Assembly: GCA_014859215.1 (NCBI GenBank)
Contig: JACUUS010000058.1
Location: 1-12,536, forward strand
Length of the DNA stretch: 12,536 nt
Reading direction: 5' to 3'
Source: Dehalococcoidia bacterium
GTDB taxonomy: Bacteria > Chloroflexota > Dehalococcoidia > SZUA-161
A program made the translations under genes and the position numbers. The notes under the pieces were generated by a model. The model searched no databases. It saw nothing but the letters and a program-made list of their open reading frames with translations, and was not told the DNA's origin. Below, piece after piece: positions 1 to 6,891 of this stretch. The number at the start of each line of letters is the position of its first letter. The stretch's first letter is position 1.

Positions 1-179
1 GCCCTCCCATTAGCGGCCACTATTACGACCCTTACCGACATATCGTTTTCAACGTCGTTTACCGCCTCCCCGATCTCTTCGAGCGTCCTGGCATCAAGTG
101 CATTGAGCACATCAGGCCGGTTCAGGGTTATCTTGGCGATCCCGTCCTTCTTCTCGAAGATGATGCTGGTGAAATCCAT
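1..179 (-). CDS. Enoyl-CoA hydratase/isomerase (crotonase) family protein, N-terminal part
   Basis: I translated this by hand from an ATG at 179, because the gene is cut by the left edge after 59 complete codons. The product begins MDFTSIIFEKKDGIAKITLN and continues with RPDVLNALDA. The 'ItLNRPxxxNALd' signature and the following hydrophobic VRVVIVAA strand are typical of the crotonase fold, whose members hydrate or isomerise acyl-CoA thioesters, often in beta-oxidation. The oxyanion-hole and catalytic residues lie beyond the edge, so the substrate and exact reaction cannot be assigned. A strong Shine-Dalgarno sequence (AGGAGGTAA) sits just upstream of the ATG. The gene follows jag on the same strand after 62 bases. 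No clear promoter or terminator is visible in that gap, so it may be read through from the rpmH unit, although its function is unrelated. Confidence 0.85.
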   Translation of the reverse strand, partial: MDFTSIIFEKKDGIAKITLNRPDVLNALDARTLEEIGEAVNDVENDMSVRVVIVAANGR

Positions 180-241
180 CGATTACCTCCTGACTTTGAT
201 ATGAGCCGTGGCAGCACATTTAATCAGGCGCAACGAGTGGG

Positions 242-910
242 TTATGCGGTCCTGCTCCTGTCACCTTTGGAAAAGATGGCTATCTTGCGACCGTCTCCCT
301 GGCCTACGCTTTGCGTGGATACATAAGGATTATCGCGGAGTTCCAGGTGAATTATCCTGCGTTCCCCGGCGGACATTGGCTCCAGCGTCACAGGCCTGCC
401 TGTCGATCTTACCTGGTCGGCAAGACGACGCGCCAACTGGCGAAGCGCTTCGTATCTGCGTTTCCGGTACCCTTCCACATCAACTACCACCCCTACATAG
501 GACCTTGCCTGCCTGCTCACTATAAGGTTGACCAGGTACTGTAAAGCGGTGAGGGTTTCGCCCCGCCTGCCGATAAGAATACCGAGGTCATCGCCTTCTA
601 TGTCCAGAGAGATTGTTGACTGTTCGCCGCCGTGCTTGACTTCCACGTGAATATCGGCGTCAATTCCCGTACCATTCAGAAGAGTTCGCAGCACTTCCTG
701 GGCTACATCCTGGACGCCGCTGGTTGAGACTGCGGACATCTCACGTGGAGTGACTCTTACTCTTACCTCCTCGGCCCCGAAGCCGAAAAGGCCGGTCCTG
801 CCCTTCTTCACGATAACGACGTCGACTTCGGACCGGCTCAACCCCAGTTCAGCAAGAGCAATGTCAACGGCTTCTTCTTCTGACTTTGCGCTTATTTCGA
901 TGCTTTCCAT
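242..910 (-). CDS. jag: Jag/KhpB-type RNA-binding protein (Jag-N, KH and R3H domains)
   Basis: This is a 222-residue protein with the full Jag (SpoIIIJ-associated, also called KhpB/EloR) layout. The Jag-N domain spans about residues 1-53 and contains KKGRTGLFGFG. The KH domain has its GxxG loop at 114-117 (IGRRGETL). The C-terminal R3H domain has the R-x3-H signature at R184-H188 (ERRIIH), followed by the conserved DNPYV. The family binds RNA and, in some Firmicutes, affects cell elongation and division; here it is almost always next to yidC. I place the start at the ATG at 910 because MESIEIS matches the family N-terminus and an AAGGAAGG ribosome site (917-924) lies six bases upstream. The reading frame is open further upstream, but that stretch is not Jag-like. 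The first 47 bases overlap the 3' end of yidC, which suggests coupled translation. Confidence 0.93.
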   Translation of the reverse strand: MESIEISAKSEEEAVDIALAELGLSRSEVDVVIVKKGRTGLFGFGAEEVRVRVTPREMSAVSTSGVQDVAQEVLRTLLNGTGIDADIHVEVKHGGEQSTISLDIEGDDLGILIGRRGETLTALQYLVNLIVSRQARSYVGVVVDVEGYRKRRYEALRQLARRLADQVRSTGRPVTLEPMSAGERRIIHLELRDNPYVSTQSVGQGDGRKIAIFSKGDRSRTA

Positions 911-1883
911 CACGGACCTTCCTTCGGTGAGATTCCTCCTCTCCCTCAACGGAGACCGAAGGGTTCTGCAGCTCCGCCGTATGCGCTCCACGCGCGGCAC
1001 CGGCCGGATTGCCCGCGGGAGCAGGAGCGCCCTGCCTGAACAATTTCTTGAGAGGTTCCGGAACGCTGAGGGTCCCCCACCCGGTTACACGGTATTGTAG
1101 CACAATGCTGATGATGTTTGAGAGTATCCAGTAGAGAGAAAGACCGCTGGGGAATGTGAGAGCGAAAAATCCGAACATCAGCGGCATCATCCAGACCATC
1201 ATGCGGCTGGTCTGCTGCTGTGCAGGATCCATGCTCGGTTGAGTGGACATTTTCTGCAGGAACCACATGCTGGCGGCAACAAGAATGGCCATAATGATAT
1301 TCCCGCTGCCCAGATCAAGACCTAGGAAGTGACTGCTCAGAGGCACCTGATCCTGTACGATAGACCACGGATAAAGATGCTTTGAGAGGCCTACCAGGTT
1401 CTCAGGTGAGGCGCCAAGACCCTGTATAATGGCCTGGTACAATCCGATCCAGACAGGGAACTGGATCAGCATTGGAACAGCGCAGCCCAATGGATTGATC
1501 TTCTCCTCTTTGTAGAGCTTGAACATTTCTTGCTGGAGCTTCTGCTTGTCCTTGGCGTACTTCTTCTGAAGCTCCTTCATCTTGGGCTGCAGCTCCTGCA
1601 TAGCCCTCGTCGACCTCAGCTGCCGCATGGTAAGCGGCAGGGTAACCAGTCGGATGATTATGGTCAACGCGATAATTGCCAGGCCGAAGCTCCCTCCCAG
1701 ATACTTGGTGAGTATGATGAGGAAATTCAGCATGGGCTCAAGCAATACGAGGTCAAAGAGCCCTATTGGCGAAATGGTCCCGCTGATGAAGAGGAATATC
1801 AGGACTGCCAGACCCAGAAAAACAAGGGTCCGCACGTTAAACTTGAACTTTGGCAGGGAGAACTGGGGCTTTACTTCCGACAT
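864..1883 (-). CDS. yidC: Membrane protein insertase YidC (Oxa1 family)
   Basis: This is a 339-residue polytopic membrane protein that inserts and folds proteins in the cytoplasmic membrane, alone or with the Sec translocon. Hydrophobic segments occur near residues 18-36, 63-84 (ending in IIIRLVTLPL), 131-153 (INPLGCAVPMLIQFPVW), 194-209 and about 229-267. R78 corresponds to the conserved arginine of the hydrophilic groove. A charged cytoplasmic loop (about 86-128) lies between the second and third segments. It is the short type without the large periplasmic domain of proteobacterial YidC, as expected for a monoderm-type bacterium. It lacks a lipobox. The C-terminus, rich in Lys and Arg (about 318-339), fits ribosome contact. 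The ATG has GGAG upstream. The gene starts 11 bases after the beta-propeller lipoprotein gene and overlaps jag by 47 bases. Confidence 0.96.
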   Translation of the reverse strand: MSEVKPQFSLPKFKFNVRTLVFLGLAVLIFLFISGTISPIGLFDLVLLEPMLNFLIILTKYLGGSFGLAIIALTIIIRLVTLPLTMRQLRSTRAMQELQPKMKELQKKYAKDKQKLQQEMFKLYKEEKINPLGCAVPMLIQFPVWIGLYQAIIQGLGASPENLVGLSKHLYPWSIVQDQVPLSSHFLGLDLGSGNIIMAILVAASMWFLQKMSTQPSMDPAQQQTSRMMVWMMPLMFGFFALTFPSGLSLYWILSNIISIVLQYRVTGWGTLSVPEPLKKLFRQGAPAPAGNPAGAARGAHTAELQNPSVSVEGEEESHRRKVRDGKHRNKRKVRRRSR

Positions 1884-1894
1884 ACTTCTCCTGC

Positions 1895-3022
1895 TTACCC
1901 GCCCAGCGTGATGCTCCAGCCGGGCTCCCCGCTAACAGCATCGACCGTGTAGAGAGTATTATCTTGTGAATTCACATAAACCTTGCCATCCACAGCGTAA
2001 AGAGGAGCAAGGATTTTGCTCTCGCCGAGACTGGCCTCCCAGAGTTTAGAACCATTTGAAAGATCCAGGCCGTACACCTGGCCCTGTTCGGCTGCCACCA
2101 CCAGCACATCTTCAGAAATGACAGGCGAGGACTTCACAGGGCTGCCGGCATCGAACGGCGCCGACCAGACCATTTCCCCGGTTCCGGCGTCAACCGCGTA
2201 GACATTGTGGTCGAGCGAACCGGCGTACACTACGCCGTCGCTATACACTACGTCCGACCATATCCAGTTTTGAGCGTCCTCGAAGACCCACTCCTGCTCG
2301 CCTGTGTCAGCGTTGACGGCGTAGATATTGCTGTCGAAGGAACCGATAAAGATAGTCCCATCCACAATAAGAGGCTTTCCTCCGAAGCTCCCTCTTGCCT
2401 CAAACGGTTTATCCCAGATATAAACGCCTGTGCCAGCATCAGCGGCGTACAATTTGCCTTCGAACGAGCCGAAATACAAAACGTCTCCCTGGACGACAGG
2501 GCTGGCCCAGATCTTGTCGTTCACCTGAATCTCCTGGAATCCAGCCTTGCGCTGTCCGGTATCCGCGTCCAGCGCGTACAGCTTACCGTCAGAGGTGCCA
2601 AAGAAGAGGGTGCCGTTGTGAATGGCTACGTCCGAGTATATGGAACTCCCGGCGTCAAACGACCAGCGTTCCTGTCCATTAGCGATTGCATAGACTTTGT
2701 GGTTGAAACTGCCGATATAGACCGTGCCATTCGAAACCGCCGGGGAAGCATACAGCTTGCCGGCCATTATCTGCTGACCGCCCATGCACGCAAACCCGGA
2801 GCCGCCTCCTTCGGAGGCCGGCTTGAACGTCCATATCCTGGTGCCGTTTACAGCATGAAGGGCGACCACGCCGCCGTCCATGGAGCCAACATACAGCGTG
2901 TCGCCTTCCGAAACAGCCCCCGGCCACCCTCTGGGGCCCATGCAACCTGCTAGAACCAGACTAGCAAGAATGAAACCGACTATGACAACCTTATTGAATC
3001 GTAATCGTCTAAATATTGACAT
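1895..3022 (-). CDS. PQQ-type beta-propeller repeat lipoprotein
   Basis: This is a 375-residue predicted lipoprotein. The N-terminus has a basic stretch (FRRLRFNK), a hydrophobic core and the lipobox LAGC with Cys27 as the probable lipidated residue, so the mature protein should be anchored outside the cytoplasmic membrane. The rest consists of about eight repeats of the form 'GSxDxxVYAVDAxTGExxW', near residues 43-66, 100-122, 139-162, 182-205, 223-247, 264-287, 306-330 and 348-371. This fits an eight-bladed PQQ-like propeller. Such folds include BamB and quinoprotein dehydrogenases, but I see no dehydrogenase active-site signature, so a binding or scaffold role is more likely than catalysis. 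It lies between yidD (39-base gap) and yidC (11-base gap). There is little Shine-Dalgarno match before the ATG; the start was chosen for the signal peptide. The fold is clear, but the function is unknown. Confidence 0.88.
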   Translation of the reverse strand: MSIFRRLRFNKVVIVGFILASLVLAGCMGPRGWPGAVSEGDTLYVGSMDGGVVALHAVNGTRIWTFKPASEGGGSGFACMGGQQIMAGKLYASPAVSNGTVYIGSFNHKVYAIANGQERWSFDAGSSIYSDVAIHNGTLFFGTSDGKLYALDADTGQRKAGFQEIQVNDKIWASPVVQGDVLYFGSFEGKLYAADAGTGVYIWDKPFEARGSFGGKPLIVDGTIFIGSFDSNIYAVNADTGEQEWVFEDAQNWIWSDVVYSDGVVYAGSLDHNVYAVDAGTGEMVWSAPFDAGSPVKSSPVISEDVLVVAAEQGQVYGLDLSNGSKLWEASLGESKILAPLYAVDGKVYVNSQDNTLYTVDAVSGEPGWSITLGG

Positions 3023-3061
3023 CTAATGACCAGCTGGCGGCGGCCCCGCAAGAAGTCAGAA

Positions 3062-3271
3062 TCACTTCACCGGGTCCAGTCCACCTTCATTCAGGGGATG
3101 ACAACGCCCAATACGTTTCGCCGTCAGCCAGCCGCCTTTCAGCAGCCCGTACTTTTCAATCGCCTCATAACCGTATTGGGAACACGAGGGCACGAACCGG
3201 CATGCAGTGAGACGGGTCGGAGAAATTGCCTGCTGATAAAACCTGATTAGAAATAGTGCAATCCGCTTCAA
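3062..3271 (-). CDS. yidD: Membrane protein insertion efficiency factor YidD
   Basis: This is a 69-residue protein with the complete YidD signature: RFYQQAISPTR, then CRFVPSCSQYGYEAIEKYG and finally KRIGRCHP...GGLDPVK, with the conserved cysteines C24, C30 and C57. YidD proteins are small, amphipathic and membrane-associated; they aid YidC-dependent insertion, and the length is normal. The start codon is TTG at 3271. Its last two bases form part of the TGA stop of rnpA (TTGA, a four-base overlap), which suggests translational coupling. An AGGAAAG ribosome site lies just upstream. The start is supported because KRIALFLIRFYQ aligns with the usual N-terminus of the family and there is no better ATG. 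Confidence 0.96.
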   Translation of the reverse strand: MKRIALFLIRFYQQAISPTRLTACRFVPSCSQYGYEAIEKYGLLKGGWLTAKRIGRCHPLNEGGLDPVK

Positions 3272-3636
3272 GATCTTTCCTGCTCTATGCCTGATCTACC
3301 TTCTTCCAGGATTCGCGCCCGTCGTAGGAGTTCCCTGACTGCTCCCCCGATTTCATAGTAATCAGCCTCTGCCGTACATTTGCGGGCAATCAATACAATA
3401 TCCCAACCCCTCTTCACAGGTGATGACCGGACCGCTTCGCGGAGTAGCCGCTTGACTCTGTTCCTTGTGACAGCGTTACCGACTCGCTTGCCGGTAACAT
3501 AACCATACCTGTTCTGTTCCAGCTTGTTGGGCAACGCTTTGAGTACGAGGAACTCGCCCGCCCAGGTTCTGCCTTTGCGATAAACCTCAGCGAACTGTGA
3601 GCTTTTCCTCAGCCTCTCCCCTTTGTCCACCTTCAC
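3268..3636 (-). CDS. rnpA: Ribonuclease P protein component
   Basis: This is a 122-residue basic protein that partners the RNase P RNA in removing 5' leaders from precursor tRNAs. The family signature is the RNR motif near residues 58-70 (TRNRVKRLLREAVR), preceded by GYVTGKRVGNAV. The N-terminal ERLRKSSQFAEVYRKGR fits the start of the RnpA fold. The C-terminus is a charged tail slightly longer than needed. The start is GTG at 3636, 15 bases after the rpmH stop. No good Shine-Dalgarno match is visible there, so translation probably depends on coupling to rpmH. The RNase P RNA gene (rnpB) is not in this window. Confidence 0.95.
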   Translation of the reverse strand: MKVDKGERLRKSSQFAEVYRKGRTWAGEFLVLKALPNKLEQNRYGYVTGKRVGNAVTRNRVKRLLREAVRSSPVKRGWDIVLIARKCTAEADYYEIGGAVRELLRRARILEEGRSGIEQERS

Positions 3637-3651
3637 GTCACTGGGGGAAAC

Positions 3652-3789
3652 CTACACGGCAAGCCGGTGGCGACCCTTCAGCCGCCGCCGTTTCAGCACC
3701 AGGCGTCCGGCCCTGGTTGACATTCTCTCGAGAAAACCATGTTTTCGTTTTCTCGGTATCCGCTTCGGCTGGTAGGTTCGCTTAGGCAT
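3652..3789 (-). CDS. rpmH: 50S ribosomal protein L34
   Basis: This is a 45-residue, strongly basic protein that I read by hand. It starts MPKRTYQPKRIPRKRKHGFL and ends GRHRLAV, which is the L34 family pattern (TYQPkr...RKRKHGFleRMSTraGR). L34 is a late-assembling protein of the large ribosomal subunit. The ATG at 3789 has a GGTGGAG ribosome site (3792-3798), and the TAG stop is at 3652-3654. It is the first gene of the rpmH-rnpA-yidD-yidC-jag unit and has a consensus promoter directly upstream. In many bacteria rpmH lies beside dnaA and the origin; here its upstream neighbour is a metallo-hydrolase gene, and I saw no DnaA boxes. Confidence 0.97.
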   Translation of the reverse strand: MPKRTYQPKRIPRKRKHGFLERMSTRAGRLVLKRRRLKGRHRLAV

Positions 3790-3808
3790 ATCTCCACCTA
3801 TCTTCGGT

Positions 3809-3838
3809 ATTATACTTCATGTGTCTACTGGGTGTCAA
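3809..3838 (-). promoter_or_regulatory. Sigma70-type promoter of the rpmH operon
   Basis: On the minus strand a perfect TTGACA (3833-3838) is followed, after an 18-base spacer, by a perfect TATAAT (3809-3814). Transcription would start near 3802, leaving a leader of about a dozen bases before the rpmH ATG at 3789. It begins only 17 bases past the stop of the upstream hydrolase gene. This promoter would drive rpmH, rnpA, yidD, the beta-propeller gene, yidC and jag. The call rests on consensus matching alone. Confidence 0.85.
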
Positions 3839-3855
3839 TTTGACTAGTCTCGCCC

Positions 3856-4500
3856 CTAATTCGCGGGCTCCAGCACGATTATCTCGGAAGTCTCAGGCAG
3901 TTTGCCCGGAAATATCTCTATTTCACTCGACCCCGCTTTTCTAACTCCAGTTTTGTTCTCCAAGAAATCATCGATACAAGCTATGGGAAACTCGCATTTC
4001 TCGCTGCTGTAATGCATGGGAATAGTAATACGCGGCTTCAAGCTGCCTGCGAGCTTGCTTGCCGTAGCAGCGTCGATAGTGTAGAAGCCTCCCACCGGAA
4101 CCATAAGGACATCAACCTCGCCGATTGCCTCTAACTGAGAATCCGACAGCATATGCCCTAGATCGCCCATGTGGCAGACATTAAGACCGTCCACGTTGAA
4201 TTTGAACACGGTGTTAGGTCCACGCTCTTTGCCGCCGGATGTATCGTGGTAAGTCTCAATGCCCTTGAACTCGATCCCTTTCACTTTCCTCTCGCCCGCC
4301 CCTTTTATCGTCTGAGGATTACCTCTTATCTTGCCGCCGCAGTGGTCACCATGTTCGTGGCTTATGACAACTATGTCGGCGTGCTCGTCAATAGGCTTGT
4401 GCTTCAGCCCGCCAAATTCCCCGTAGGGGTCGAGAACGACGCGTGTACCGTCTCCCGCTGTGACCAGGAATGCGGCATGCCCTAACCACTTTACTTTCAT
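3856..4500 (-). CDS. Metal-dependent hydrolase, UPF0173 / MBL-fold (UlaG-like)
   Basis: This is a 214-residue metallo-beta-lactamase-fold protein. The N-terminus (MKVKWLGHAAFLV) is typical of the UPF0173 / YtkL-like group. The metal-binding motif is H48-x-H50-x-D52-H53 (SHEHGDHCGG). Further likely ligands or conserved sites are H85 (ETYHD), the HMGDLGH segment (D113), the GGFYTIDA motif around 137-144 and H163 (PMHYS). The family is widespread and presumed to hydrolyse phosphoesters, lactones or similar bonds, but its substrate is not established. The ATG has AAAGGAG five bases upstream. The gene follows pepA after 33 bases with no promoter of its own visible, so the two are probably cotranscribed. 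The family assignment is firm; the reaction is unknown. Confidence 0.92.
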   Translation of the reverse strand: MKVKWLGHAAFLVTAGDGTRVVLDPYGEFGGLKHKPIDEHADIVVISHEHGDHCGGKIRGNPQTIKGAGERKVKGIEFKGIETYHDTSGGKERGPNTVFKFNVDGLNVCHMGDLGHMLSDSQLEAIGEVDVLMVPVGGFYTIDAATASKLAGSLKPRITIPMHYSSEKCEFPIACIDDFLENKTGVRKAGSSEIEIFPGKLPETSEIIVLEPAN

Positions 4501-4533
4501 GAGAGCTCCTTTGTAGATTTCTTTGTTGTCCGC

Positions 4534-6030
4534 TCATTCCAGGGCGAGGGCGAAATTGACCAGGGTGCGTACCGGCACCCCCGTCGCGCCCTTGACCAGA
4601 TAACCCTGGTCCTTCTTGCTCATGAACGGCCCGGCTATGTCCAGGTGCACCCAGGGGCTATCCTCGCTGAATTCAGCCAGGAACTGGGCTGCCGTGATTG
4701 CCCCGGCATAGCGTCCACCCGTATTTTTTACATCGGCAATATCGCTCTTGTTCAGCTCCTTGTATTCGTCGAACATAGGCAACTGCCAGATTTTCTCTCC
4801 CGCTTCCTCTCCGGCTTGGATTACCTTTGCCATGAGCTCCTGGTCATTGCCGAACGAGCCGGTGCAAAAATCTCCCAGTGCGACACGACATGCTCCGGTG
4901 AGAGTCGCCACATCTATGAGCGGGCTGAGTCCCATTTTTCTTGCATAGCTGAGGGCATCGGCGAGAATCAGACGCCCTTCTGCGTCCGTATTGGCCACCT
5001 CCATTGTCTTCCCGTTCAAGGCTTTGAGTACGTCGCCGGGCTTAAGAGCGCGACCTCCGGGCAAATTTTCCGTTGCCGGCACCATAGCGGTCACATTGAC
5101 CCTGGCCTTTAGCTCGGCAATAGCCTTGACCGCTGCGATTACCGCCGCGCCTCCAGCCATGTCTCCCTTCATTTCATCCATGCCTTCGGAAGGCTTTATC
5201 GAGATGCCGCCCGAGTCAAATGTCAGGCCTTTACCTACCAGGCCTATTGTGCCCGAGGACGAATCTCCGCCAAGGTAGCTCAGTATGATGAATTTCGGCG
5301 GCTGCTTGCTTCCCTGGGACACACCCAGCAGGCCTCCCATGCCAAGACTCTGCATATCATCGCGTTCAAGTACCCTGAGATCCAGGCCGAGGTTCTCGGC
5401 AATCCCCCTGGCGGTGTTTGCCAGGTCATTCGGGGTCATGAAATTGGCGGGCTCATTGACCAGGTCACGTGCAAAATTGGCAGCCTCCGCCAGCACCCGG
5501 GCTTTGCCCACAGCGCGCGCGAGTGCAGGGAGTCTGCTCTCATCACGTTCAAGCAGAATCAGCTCGTCGATTCCGCCGTCTTCCTGCTCCTTCGTGATAT
5601 GCTTGCGGAACCTGTAAAGGCCGAGCATACTGCCCTCGGTAATCGCGCTGGCGGAGATTTCCGGCTCCAGTCCGCCCGCCCCTGCGCCATGAATAATGGT
5701 CGCCACGCGTTTTATGCCTGTCTTTCGCAGAAAGCGGCAGGCATTCCCCATGACCCCCCTGACCACATCGGCCGTGAGCTTCTCCTGTTTCCCCAGGCCG
5801 GCGACGAGCACCCTGTCTGCCTCCATCTTGCCCATGGTATGCACCAGGGTGACTTCGTTCACCTTGCCTTTTATTTCACCCTTTTCAATTAAATCAGTTA
5901 TTAAGCCGCCTAGGGCCTCATCGATAGCTCCCGTTGCTCCAGCCGGACGCTCGACGCCTTCAAATAAGTTGACAATGACCGCATCCGCTTTGAACCTGGT
6001 TACATCTCCAGAGACGACGCTTACCTCCAC
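4534..6030 (-). CDS. pepA: Leucyl (cytosol) aminopeptidase, M17 family
   Basis: This is a 498-residue enzyme that removes N-terminal residues from peptides, using two metal ions. It consists of an N-terminal macro-like domain (about 1-160) and a C-terminal catalytic domain. The catalytic signature NTDAEGRLILADAL is at 347-360. Metal and catalytic residues can be placed by alignment with the family: K267 (GKGLTFDSGG), D272, K279, D290, D349, E351 and R353. All are intact and in the usual spacing. The start is GTG at 6030, behind a strong AAGGAGGAAGGA site. The E. coli homologue also binds DNA at recombination sites; nothing here shows that role. It is the first gene of a unit with a strong promoter and precedes the UPF0173 hydrolase. 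Confidence 0.96.
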   Translation of the reverse strand: MEVSVVSGDVTRFKADAVIVNLFEGVERPAGATGAIDEALGGLITDLIEKGEIKGKVNEVTLVHTMGKMEADRVLVAGLGKQEKLTADVVRGVMGNACRFLRKTGIKRVATIIHGAGAGGLEPEISASAITEGSMLGLYRFRKHITKEQEDGGIDELILLERDESRLPALARAVGKARVLAEAANFARDLVNEPANFMTPNDLANTARGIAENLGLDLRVLERDDMQSLGMGGLLGVSQGSKQPPKFIILSYLGGDSSSGTIGLVGKGLTFDSGGISIKPSEGMDEMKGDMAGGAAVIAAVKAIAELKARVNVTAMVPATENLPGGRALKPGDVLKALNGKTMEVANTDAEGRLILADALSYARKMGLSPLIDVATLTGACRVALGDFCTGSFGNDQELMAKVIQAGEEAGEKIWQLPMFDEYKELNKSDIADVKNTGGRYAGAITAAQFLAEFSEDSPWVHLDIAGPFMSKKDQGYLVKGATGVPVRTLVNFALALE

Positions 6031-6083
6031 TCCTTCCTCCTTCTGCGAATAGAAACTCCGGACCGCCGGCCGGGCCGATTCCC

Positions 6084-6112
6084 TTTATAGCGGAATACAA
6101 GAGTGATATCAA
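6084..6112 (-). promoter_or_regulatory. Sigma70-type promoter of pepA
   Basis: On the minus strand TTGATA (6107-6112) and TATAAA (6084-6089) are separated by exactly 17 bases; each box matches five of six consensus positions. Transcription would begin near 6077, giving a leader of roughly 45 bases that includes the strong ribosome site before the GTG of pepA. The promoter lies in the 114-base gap after the glycosyltransferase gene, where I found no hairpin-plus-T-run terminator. Read-through from the pur unit is therefore possible. Confidence 0.75.
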
Positions 6113-6144
6113 TAGACAGCAGTCCACACCCGCGGGAGAAGGAT

Positions 6145-6852
6145 TCAAAAGGGCGGACGAAACTTCACTCTTACCAGTCCCTTTATATCCTCCCACGCTG
6201 TGCTGGCTATCCGTACCCTGGTATCAGCATCCTCCATCCACTCAACAGGTACTTCCTTGATCCGGTAATGCCTGCGTTTAGCCAGCAGCAGGAGCTCCGT
6301 GTCAAAGAACCAGGCCTGGTCCTTCACCAGAGGGACCAGGTCCTGTACTACCTTCCGTGTTGCCGCCTTGAATCCGCACTGGGCGTCGGTAAATCCCGGC
6401 ATGAACATGGCCCTGATAAGAAAATTGTACCCGCGCGAAGTTATCTCCCGTTTCAGGCAGCGGGAGGTCTTCGACTGCGGCAACAGGCGAGAGCCGATCG
6501 CCACATCGTAGCCCTCGTCCAGGGACCCTATCAGTTCCGGGAAGGCCTGGAGGCCGGTGGAGAGGTCCACATCCATGTATGAAACGGCGTCAGCTTCACT
6601 CTCCAGCCAGGCTTTTCTAAGGGCTCGACCACGTCCTTTCAGCTCTAATTTGACCACCTCTACGTTCGCGTGTCGGTCGGCCAGACTTCCGGCTACTGCA
6701 AGGGTGGCATCTGTGGAGCCGTTGTCGGCAATGACAATTCTCCACCTGTAGGGCAAGCTTCTATCAAGGAAGCTGTAGAGTGTGTCAATACTACCGGGTA
6801 GAGCCTTTTCCTCATTGTAGACCGGGATAACAATATCAACCGTCCTCAACAT
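6145..6852 (-). CDS. Family 2 glycosyltransferase, polyprenyl/dolichyl-phosphate sugar transferase-like
   Basis: This is a 235-residue GT-A fold glycosyltransferase. It opens with VDIVIPVYNEEKALPGSI, then has the nucleotide-sugar site IADNGSTDAT (about 41-50), the metal-binding DVDLST (94-99), GSRLL (120-124), DAQCGFKA (157-163) and a C-terminal WFFDTELL (181-188). The ADNGSTD / DVDLST / QCGFKA combination resembles the ALG5 / dolichyl-phosphate glucosyltransferase branch, which loads a sugar onto a polyprenyl phosphate carrier. No membrane segment is visible, so it would act as a peripheral enzyme on the inner face of the membrane. The ATG has GGGGGAGGTGA upstream. It follows purH by 39 bases with no promoter in between. 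The role in the cell (cell-wall glycan, glycolipid or protein glycosylation) and the sugar cannot be read from the sequence. Confidence 0.88.
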   Translation of the reverse strand: MLRTVDIVIPVYNEEKALPGSIDTLYSFLDRSLPYRWRIVIADNGSTDATLAVAGSLADRHANVEVVKLELKGRGRALRKAWLESEADAVSYMDVDLSTGLQAFPELIGSLDEGYDVAIGSRLLPQSKTSRCLKREITSRGYNFLIRAMFMPGFTDAQCGFKAATRKVVQDLVPLVKDQAWFFDTELLLLAKRRHYRIKEVPVEWMEDADTRVRIASTAWEDIKGLVRVKFRPPF

Positions 6853-6891
6853 CCTTCACCTCCCCCATTGATTTCCCGGCTCTTGTGCCTT

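Noticed and set aside
911..1000. A 30-residue N-terminal extension of jag
   Set aside because: The frame is open into yidC, but the added residues are not Jag-like and the ATG at 910 has a good ribosome site.
2207..2953. A 248-codon plus-strand open frame opposite the beta-propeller gene
   Set aside because: It is antisense to a lipoprotein with a signal peptide and eight regular repeats. The repeats themselves keep the opposite frame open, and there is no ribosome site or family match.
3790..3855. A replication origin or DnaA boxes upstream of rpmH
   Set aside because: rpmH is often near the origin, but I found no TTATNCACA-like boxes here and no dnaA. The region is explained by the promoter alone.
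6113..6144. A possible terminator after the glycosyltransferase, around CCCGCGGG
   Set aside because: The dyad is a short palindrome with no room for a loop and no T-run follows, so it does not look like an intrinsic terminator.
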